Origin: Ignelater luminosus
Taxonomy: Eukaryota; Arthropoda; Insecta; Coleoptera; Elateridae
Assembly: GCA_011009095.1 (NCBI GenBank)
Contig: VTPC01090026.1
Coordinates: 172,145-236,144, forward strand
Length of the DNA: 64,000 nucleotides
Direction of reading: 5' to 3'
The translations under genes were made by a program, and so were the position numbers. Under the pieces are notes generated by a model. It was not told the origin of the DNA. It did not search any database and saw only the letters and a list, made by a program, of their open reading frames with translations. This document shows, piece after piece, positions 57,240 through 64,000 of this stretch (the stretch's first letter is position 1; each line of letters begins with the position of its first letter).

Positions 57240-58640
57240 TGGTGATGCAAGTGGAGTGTTTCCTAAATCAGAAATAAAAAGAAAATTGAAAATCATAAAT
57301 TGGAAAAAAATTGATTCTACAACACGAGAAGAAAAACTTGATTTAGTAGAAGAAAAGACATCTACCATACTCATCGAAATAGTAAATAGAAATCTGACAC
57401 CAATTGATCTATTCAGGATGTTTTTTTAGCAAAAATATATTAAAAAATATTTGCCTGGAAACCTAAAAAATACGCAGAACAAAAGGCATTTCATAATTTT
57501 TCTGTCATGCCTGATGATATAAATACTTAGCCCTAGTCCTATTATCTGGATACATTTCGGTTTATATTGGGAAACTTGACCTGACACCAACAAAGCCTTG
57601 GTTAGCAATTTCTTGTCAGGAAACAAATTTGAAAGTATCCAAAGATTTTTTTCACCTTAACGATAATTTGAAAATTGACAAAAATGACTATATTTTCAAA
57701 ATTAGGTACCTTTAGTATATCATATAAATAAAAAATCGGAGGAGTGTATCTTCACCTTTAAACAAGATTTTTCGGTAGATAGGGCAATGGAACCATACTA
57801 GGAAAGACATAGTATGAAGCAATTTATTAGAAGGAAACCTATCTGGTTTGGATTTAAATTTTGGTGTTTGTGTACGTTTGACGCGTACCTTATAAAATTT
57901 GATGCCTATACTGGTGCTGGGTATAAAGTTGAAGAGAAAACATTGGGTTCCAGCGTGACTGAAAAATATGCCAGAATTTTCTTCAAGAACAAAGTGTTGT
58001 CTTTTTTTGATAGTTTCTTTACTCCCATTCTTTATTAGAGACCATTTCAGAAAATAAGTTATTTTGTGTCGGGGCAGTAACGTCCCATCAAATACAAAAA
58101 GCTCTTCTTAAAGATTTAAAGAAGGAAATACGAGGCACCTATTGCGCTATTCGTGATACATTTTCCAACATCCATCCTACGTCCAGAGGCGTGCTTTCAC
58201 GAGTATCACCTAAAATAAAATTTGTACATCGTAACATGCTTTATTCTTTCTTGATAATTAAAATACCAAACTTGTGGATTTAGGTAAAAAATTGTTTTTT
58301 TCATTAAATGATTTGTAAATAGGCCAAAACAGATAAGTTGGACGTCTTGGGCCGAGAGGGGTCAGAAGGACCCCAACATAACATAGATAATATAAAAAAA
58401 CAACAACACTAATAAACGATGTCACATTTGCCCAAGAAGCAAAAATAGGAAAGGACGGGAAGTTTGCGTTAAATGCAACAACTCATTGTGTGCAGAACAT
58501 AGATGACCTATTTCTGTTAAATGTGCCTATATCTTGTAACCAATATTGCTTACGGTTAGTTGTAAATGTGTTAATTGTTAAAGAAATACAATTTGTTCGT
58601 TTTAAATAAACTATTTAGTGTAGCGTCATATACGACACCA
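57240..58640 (+). mobile_element. piggyBac-like element, decayed
   Basis: Contains a broken piggyBac transposase with its C-terminal cysteine-rich finger, then a short non-coding tail with the near-palindrome GTCATATACGAC (58625-58636). No terminal inverted repeats or flanking TTAA could be assigned, so both outer borders are approximate. Confidence 0.7.
57300..58555 (+). pseudogene. piggyBac-type transposase, broken
   Basis: piggyBac enzymes excise precisely from TTAA sites. Visible parts in order: LTPIDLFRMFF (about 57399), LLSGYISVYIGKLDLTPTKP (about 57540-57600, an N-terminal domain block), DRAMEPY.GRHSMKQFIRRK (57778 onward, first catalytic Asp at 57778), then WFGFKFWCLCTFDAYLIKFD with AYTGAGYK, and LSFFDSFFTP (second catalytic Asp at 58009). 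The segment that should hold the third Asp is degraded, in part missing. The C-terminal finger is clear at 58413-58506: RCHICPRSKNRKGREVCVKC followed by ..LCAEH. Stops at 57429, 57713 and 57799 and several shifts make it dead. Confidence 0.75.
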
Positions 58641-60504
58641 CGTTACTATTTACGCTATAAAATTCAACGTTACTATTCTAAGATTAAAGGCAGGGTTTGT
58701 TTGCGAAAAAGTGCAGCCTGAAAACCTTAAAAAGGGATAGTATCCTTCTTGATAAAAAATTTAAATATACGAAAAGATAAGGTTAATATAAAATTTAAAA
58801 ACTAGTGGGGACGTTCAAGAAACTTTAGTATCCATCAATTCATTACAAACTTTTTTTTATCACTTTGAGTCATTTAAATGCTACCTACTCATCTGTAAAC
58901 GAAACTTTGTACAGAGTACATCGACTACTACAACACAGTTGCGTTACCGGTTGATTACTTCAATGTCAAATATTTCATTATAGAAAGTTGCCATGAAACT
59001 GAATTTTGGCTTGATTAATTCCATCTTTTAGAACATTTTTAATTTTGTGATCGTCAAAACAAAATTCGTAATTAAAAGAGGTTCATATTTGTAAATATTC
59101 TGTAATTTTAGTCGTTTGAAGAGCATTAAATTTTTTGTTTACTATTGTACGTTCTAATTCAGCTTTTACCTTTCACATAATATTTATTCATCATTATTTT
59201 AATATTTTAAAATAATTATTCTAGTTTGAAAGTAACCACCACTGCAAACGAGGGAGATTTATTACATTATACTCATTTGGATTTAAAATTTTTGCGTGCT
59301 TTACATTTTTAAACGCTAATGTAAAATGGTATCTAAAAAGTATTTCTCGTCCATACTTTTTGTTGAATGTTGTTGTATATCCCTCTTCTATGGCTTGCAA
59401 AAAATGTAATAAAAATCCAACTCTATAAAGTATCGAATAAAGAATACACTGTGTATTGATAAAACATGACAACGCACTAACATTACTAAATTTGAAGCAA
59501 ATGAACTAATGGAAAGTTTATACTTGGATCTGATTCAGAGATGCAAAACATTTACACAAAAAGTTAAGTAAACATAAATTCCTATCTTTGATTCGAGTGA
59601 TTCAACAAAACTTTTTATTTTTAAATGTCCACAAAACAACTTATTTGTAAAACGATGAAAATGTATAAATTATGATATCGAATTTCGGTAAACGTAGGAA
59701 TCAATTTACTAGCACATTTATGGTAAGTTTCACGTAATAGTAAAACTAGAATTAATAGTCTCGTTGTTTATCTTGCTAATTATTTAGAACAGATAACTGT
59801 TTGCCTCTATTTTAGTATTTCTCTTCATCACTTCGTTTCGATCTACGTATTTGTTACGATGAGTTTGTTTAAGTTGTACCTTCCAATCCCATCAACAGGA
59901 TTTACTAATAATATTTTCTCTGGTGCCTGTACTAAAAAAACAGACAACACCTAAGTAAAATACAACTGGAAAAACTATTCTCAAAAGGATGTTACAGAAA
60001 TAAAATTTATTTAATCTAAAAGGTGGTTAGTGAAAATTGTTTTATGAACTAACACCAAAAACTGTAAATTTAGTTCTGCTAAAACTTACACGGGAGAATT
60101 AATTAAATAACAGAAAACTACAAATTTAGAAAAAAATGTAAACAGTAAATACGAGTACTAGTAATAATACTATAAAAAGTAAAAAGTAGCAATTTAAAGA
60201 TACAAAAGGCATTTTGGATGAAGGTAGAAAAGAACCGTTGTATACCATAGAATAGTTTGAAATAGAGTTCGTTTAATATTGTAATCACGAAGCTTTTTTT
60301 TATGGAAAACAATCTAATTTATCAAATAGAAATTTTTTTGTATCAAAATGAAATCTCATTACGACTCTTTCCTAGCATTAGCCTTGCAAGTCGATAGAAA
60401 TGGCTTTTTTTCCAAGTTCACAAAACTTCTACTTAAAATGTTTCATATTCTATTTTGCGTGCGAAATTACTTCCCGCTAGATTAAAATCATTGTTAACGT
60501 ATTA
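58641..60504. other. No recognisable gene
   Basis: AT-rich DNA. The minus-strand frames at 59221-59472 and 60118-60312 are phenylalanine- and leucine-rich by composition and look like chance. Confidence 0.5.
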
Positions 60505-61166
60505 GTGTGGTTCACAAGTTCCATTTTGGCTATTTTTTGCCTGACTTCACCAAAAACTATGATTGAGGTGTCATTCCGCGCAAAAAAATTGCAAAAGTTA
60601 TAAACAAATTCGTGAAAAAAGAAAAAAGGGGTTTCGTTTTTTGCAAATATCTCGGAGAATATTGCAAATATCCGAAATCAAAAAAAAATTCTTAAAGAGC
60701 AGGAAATGTCACAAAAAAGTCATAACTCCCGGAATTGTACCACCAATTTTTATAATTTTAATTTAGAAGTGAAAATAAATTTTTTTTTTACCTATTAAAT
60801 ATAAATATTAAGGAATAAAAAAATTCAGGTATCATTGGGATACATGAATGAACACCTCTAAATTAAAATCATAAATATTGGTGGTACAATTCCGAGAGTT
60901 GGGACTTTTTTGTAGCAAATGTCCTGTTCTTTAAGGATCTGTTTTTTGATTTTGGATATTTGCAATATTCTCCGAGATATTTGCAAAAAACAAAACCCCT
61001 TTTTTGTTTTTTACGAATTTGTTTATAACTTTTGCAATTTTTTTTCGCGGGACTTCGAAATGTTCGAAAAGTTTCTAAATGCCATTCCAAATCGAATGAC
61101 ACCTCGATCATAATTTTTGGTGAAGTCAGGCAAAAAAATAGCCAAAATGGAACTTGTGAAACACAC
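60505..61166. mobile_element. Foldback (snapback) element, 662 bp, TA target sites
   Basis: Almost the whole element is one long inverted repeat: left arm 60505-60771, right arm 60853-61166, loop about 80 bases. Both ends begin GTGTG(G/T)TTCACAAGTTCC, and TA lies directly outside each end (60503-60504 and 61167-61168), as for Tc1/mariner-type MITEs. The right arm holds 43 bases (61051-61093) that the left arm lacks. It encodes no protein; the frames across it on both strands mirror each other because of the palindrome. Its RNA would fold into a very long hairpin. Confidence 0.85.
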
Positions 61167-61265
61167 TATAAAGAGTTCAGTCATTAATGCTCAGAAAATA
61201 AATGTATTTTACTGCCAAAAGCAAAAACATAAGAATGGAAGTCGTCTACTTAAAAATATAGATAT

Positions 61266-61469
61266 CTACTATGCGTTTCACTTTGAGAATACAGTACAGG
61301 AAAGATAGGCAAAGGCAATGTATTAATTATGGGAGTTTGCACGACGCAGTTGACAGTTTTTTGATCATAGAAATGTATCGAAGTGTTGAACTCTAGCACG
61401 GAAAATGTCTGGCAACCCTGTTGCTCATAAGAACCTGTACTATATTCTCAAAGTGAAGCGCATAGTAGG
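61266..61469. mobile_element. MITE-like element with about 35-bp inverted ends
   Basis: 61266-61300 (CTACTATGCGTTTCACTTTG, then GAGAATACAGTACAGG) and 61434-61469 are reverse complements with few mismatches, enclosing about 133 bases without a coding frame. No clear target duplication was found outside. It lies 97 bp from the foldback element but shares no sequence with it. Confidence 0.7.
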
Positions 61470-61631
61470 TTAATGGTTTATACTATGGAGATTTTATAAG
61501 AATGAAAACTAATAAAATAGCATAAACAAAAACACATTGTTATTCATCGTCCTCGTCCGTCTCTTGCAAATTATAGGGAAGCTCCTTGTAAATTCTGCTA
61601 AATAGTCGATACCAAATGTGTCTTTAAATTA

Positions 61632-62263
61632 TCATTTTGTTTTTCTGTTTAGTGGGATTGGTTTATCTTTCACTGGCTTTATTAATTTGGGAAATCCAAA
61701 ACCTTTTCGCGCATTTCTCTTAAAACTAATTCCTTTAAAAGCGTTTTGTGTAAAACCGGTTATGTAGAGCAAACACCCCGGCTCTGTTTTTTGCAATTGG
61801 ACCATATTGGAAGATAAACACTTTTCTCCATCAAGATTTTTCTTACAGATGTTATCCCGCACGATAGAGATTCCCAACTCTTGAGATTTTTTTGCTTCAG
61901 CTCATACACTCAGAAAGGATTATGGGTTTTGCAAGTACAAATAAATTGTGCCTATTCATGAAAAGTAGAGATTTCCATCGTTTGTAATTTTTTGTTCTTC
62001 AGTTCTATTATTGCATGACAGCAGTCAGCCTCCATGTGGGTATGACCAGTCAGTAAATACTTATGCTTAATCGTTTCAATGGAAGGGTGAAATTGCAATA
62101 CCCACATGTACATTGAAAATGACATATAATTTTGATTCTGTCCTGAAAAATTATCAGACCTGAGTGTTATTTCCTTCACTAACTGGAGCAATGCAAACAG
62201 CAGCATACGCAAACAAAAAGAAATCTTATTCCCCCCTTCTTGTTTCTTGTGATGTACTGTCAA
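61632..62263 (-). pseudogene. DUF7869-like transposon-associated protein, C-terminal part
   Basis: Minus-strand frames 62263-61952 and 61877-61632 follow each other and resemble one protein. The first has LRSDNFSGQNQNYMSFSMYM followed by ..LQFHPSIETIKHKYL and TGHTHMEADCCHAIIE, equivalent to the SDNC.GQN.N and HK.L..GHT..E.D..H..IE motifs of the family. The second has LQKTEPGCLLYITGF and ends in PVKDKPIPLNRKTK, a tail with proline and lysine like that of the family. A stop and a frame change near 61880-61950 separate them. A domain N-terminal to 62263 is not visible. It is a different copy, and probably a different subgroup, from 45.0 kb. Confidence 0.5.
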
Positions 62264-62650
62264 AAATTGGATAATTGAATGCCCATAGTTGACGTAGATA
62301 GAAAGTTTTGGCGTTTGTGACTAAAGGAGTGAACAAATATTTTCGTAAATCTACCGCAGCCACTCTCTGTTGTTTACCATTATTTTATAGTTTGTAGGGA
62401 ATATTTTTGTTATGTAGGTACTTTTACTTGCGAATATCGGCTTCATTGTCAGTGTCCCAGTTCCTTAAAAGGCATTCAAGCTGATCACAAATGTGATGTG
62501 TATTATTGTATGGTTGTTTGAAACTCAAATTAAATTGTTTAAATATGTGACAATAAATGCTTTCTTTCAATTTTAGATTGTGATACTTCGTATTCTGTGC
62601 ACCATTCCATATACTTAAAAGCAAAAAATAAAAGAAAACTACTGTAGATA
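62264..62650. other. No firm gene
   Basis: The minus-strand frame 62424-62624 (66 codons) is unmatched. It may be the upstream part of the DUF7869-like remnant or flank of the mariner at 62.65 kb. Confidence 0.35.
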
Positions 62651-63660
62651 CAACAAAAATTTATTTATAATTTTTCAAATTTGTTCATGGGGCAGAACTA
62701 CTTAAAGAAAGCCTCACAAAACACATATTTCGGAATTGCTTCTACTTTCTTATCTACTGCCTCTTCTGGAGTTAAAAATGTACTCGACGAATTTTCTTTT
62801 TTACTCCTGGAAAAAGGAAAAAATCACAGGGTGCTAAATCTGGACTGTACGGCAAATATCCTACTAATTTGACCCTCGATCTTTCCAAAAATTCACGAGC
62901 AACAGAATGGGCAGTGGAATTGTCATGAGTGTAAACAAATTCCTCGCAAACCGGCTTTTGGTCGAATTTCTTTAATTTTTTCAAATATTTTGGGTAAACA
63001 TTGGGTAATGTACCACTCACTATTTAACGGTTCTTTGACCCTCTAAATTGATTATGGCCACATGACCACCCGCAGAAAAAAAAGGAGCGATTTTTTTTCC
63101 TATACTTCGTGCTTGTTTACTTCTCATTGGTGGTTCTTCGTTCGGAAACACCAAACTGTCTATTTTAATTCTGGATCAAATTGGTAAACACAAGACTCAT
63201 CTCCAGTAATGATATCAAAGATTTGCTGCATTTTGATAATTTTCAATCATTTTTTGGCACCATTCCACAAGTGCGTTTTTCGTTCGTTAGACAGTTTGGA
63301 GACCCAACACGAAACAAGCTTACAAACACCTAAGTGTCCGTGTAAGATTTTATTTACTGCTGCCGAACCAATATTTAAACTCGCCTGTATCAAACAATAA
63401 CGGATTTTTCTGTTTTGATCCACAAGGTTCCTCACCCTGACGATGTTTTCATTACTAACTGCAGTTGATGGCTCTTCATCTTTCAACGATTTCCTACCAC
63501 GTTTAAATTCGGTATAGCAACCAAAAATCGTTGAGCGTGATGGAGAAGAGTCGAGAAATGCTGTTGACAATCCTTCCAAGCACTGTTGTTGATTTAAACC
63601 ATTTTTAAAGTCATAGAAAATCACAGCACGAAAATTCTCATGGTGCAATTCTCTTGTTAA
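62650..63660 (-). mobile_element. Second mariner, decayed
   Basis: Only the transposase region is recognisable, in several frames. Terminal inverted repeats were not found, and both outer borders are approximate. It is distinct in sequence from the mariner at 7.8 kb (LPYSPDLAPCDFFLFP against HPPYSPDLAPNDF), so it belongs to another mariner lineage. Confidence 0.75.
62655..63648 (-). pseudogene. Mariner transposase, broken, DD34D residues still readable
   Basis: From the N-terminus at 63648: MHHENFRAVIFYDFKNGLNQ with QQCLEGL, then RSTIFGCYTEFKRGRKSLKD (helix-turn-helix parts), then SLNIGSAAVNKILHGHLGVC (to about 63320). After a shift comes IITGDES (about 63215-63195, first Asp). After further breaks come EWYITQCLPKIFEKI (about 63015), THDNSTAHS (62930, second Asp), LPYSPDLAPCDFFLFP (62865-62818, third Asp) and TPEEAVDKKVEAIPKYVF to FEKL at about 62655. 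All three acidic residues remain, but at least four frame changes or stops separate them. Confidence 0.8.
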
Positions 63661-64000
63661 AACAGAAAATACACAGACGTGACTAATACTTTTAAAGATT
63701 ACTCACCACGTGGTTGAGCTAAGCACTTGAAACTTAAACTGACAATTACTCATGGCATTGGTGATGTATAAGTAAAGCGGCGTTGCCGCAGCTTGAACAG
63801 TGTTGCCACATCCAAAAATATTTAGCATCACCTTCTATAATTTGTACATCGTGTTTTTACAAAGTGTTTATAAAAGTTCTCGAGTTCAATGGGCTGTGAA
63901 GTTGATCTTGCGGCTGCATTTGCCGCCATTTGAAAAACAGGAATGTTTGTCACGTTACACGCATTGCATCGTTGTTATGATGGTTGCCTACTCTTATGCT
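63661..64000. other. No recognisable gene
   Basis: It may include the upstream non-coding end of the decayed mariner. TGTTGCCACAT at about 63801 is the type of sequence seen at mariner ends, but I found no matching partner on the other side. Confidence 0.4.

Noticed and set aside
62380-62425. Left terminal inverted repeat of the decayed mariner, pairing with about 63800-63845
   Set aside because: The match is limited to an AT-rich core (AATATTTTTG) and is not better than expected by chance.

Overview
The window looks like a piece of an insect chromosome. It is AT-rich and intron-like, has no bacterial operons, and is filled with eukaryotic transposable elements of classes common in insects: mariner, piggyBac, a FLYWCH-bearing Mutator-like element, IS630/Tc1-like elements, and R1-, RTE- and CR1/Jockey-type LINEs. 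No ordinary multi-exon gene can be assembled. I cannot fix the order; the mix would suit a hemimetabolous insect or a beetle. Almost every coding segment here is a selfish element or its remains, so the genes do not work as a pathway. The main relationship between them is nesting.

Layout. 1-7.2 kb is mostly featureless AT-rich DNA, with one candidate 57-nt minus-strand exon at 5494-5550. 7.24-9.8 kb holds a 5'-truncated RTE-type LINE that was split by a 1268-bp mariner (7849-9116) with near-perfect inverted repeats and a full-length transposase frame. 10.99-11.08 kb is a strong hairpin. 13.9-16.8 kb is a GC-richer, repeat-like block with a diverged tandem repeat. 22.3-26.2 kb is an R1-clade LINE (zinc-knuckle ORF1, endonuclease, RT, C-terminal zinc motif). 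It is bracketed by inverted copies of a roughly 95-bp monomer and by degenerate TTAGG-like DNA. 30.6-31.7 kb is a dead IS630/Tc1-like transposase. 36.95-40.06 kb is a minus-strand CR1/Jockey-type RT remnant with an RTE-like LINE inserted into it, marked by a 7-bp duplication. 41.31-42.04 kb is a short Mutator-like element with a FLYWCH zinc finger, arrays of 15-16-nt subterminal repeats and an imperfect 9-bp target duplication. 45.0-46.5 kb and 61.6-62.3 kb are two remnants of a DUF7869-like, transposon-associated protein family. 49.4-49.74 kb is a CpG-rich island. 50.9-51.5 kb is an inverted duplication of a short membrane-protein-like coding segment. 52.8-52.98 kb is a tRNA-derived SINE. 53.1-54.3 kb is a second RTE-type LINE fragment. 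55.3-56.7 kb is a minus-strand R1-like RT fragment. 57.2-58.6 kb is a decayed piggyBac. 60.5-61.17 kb is a 662-bp foldback element with TA target sites. 61.27-61.47 kb is a short MITE-like inverted repeat. 62.65-63.7 kb is a dead mariner.

Only the first mariner looks close to functional, and it carries a locally shifted frame near its C-terminus. If a host gene is present, the minus-strand exon and the CpG-rich island are its only visible traces, and linking them is inference. I found no convincing new defence or regulatory system. The most useful leads are the candidate exon, the Mutator-like element, the arrangement around the R1-type LINE, the inverted coding duplication and the foldback element.
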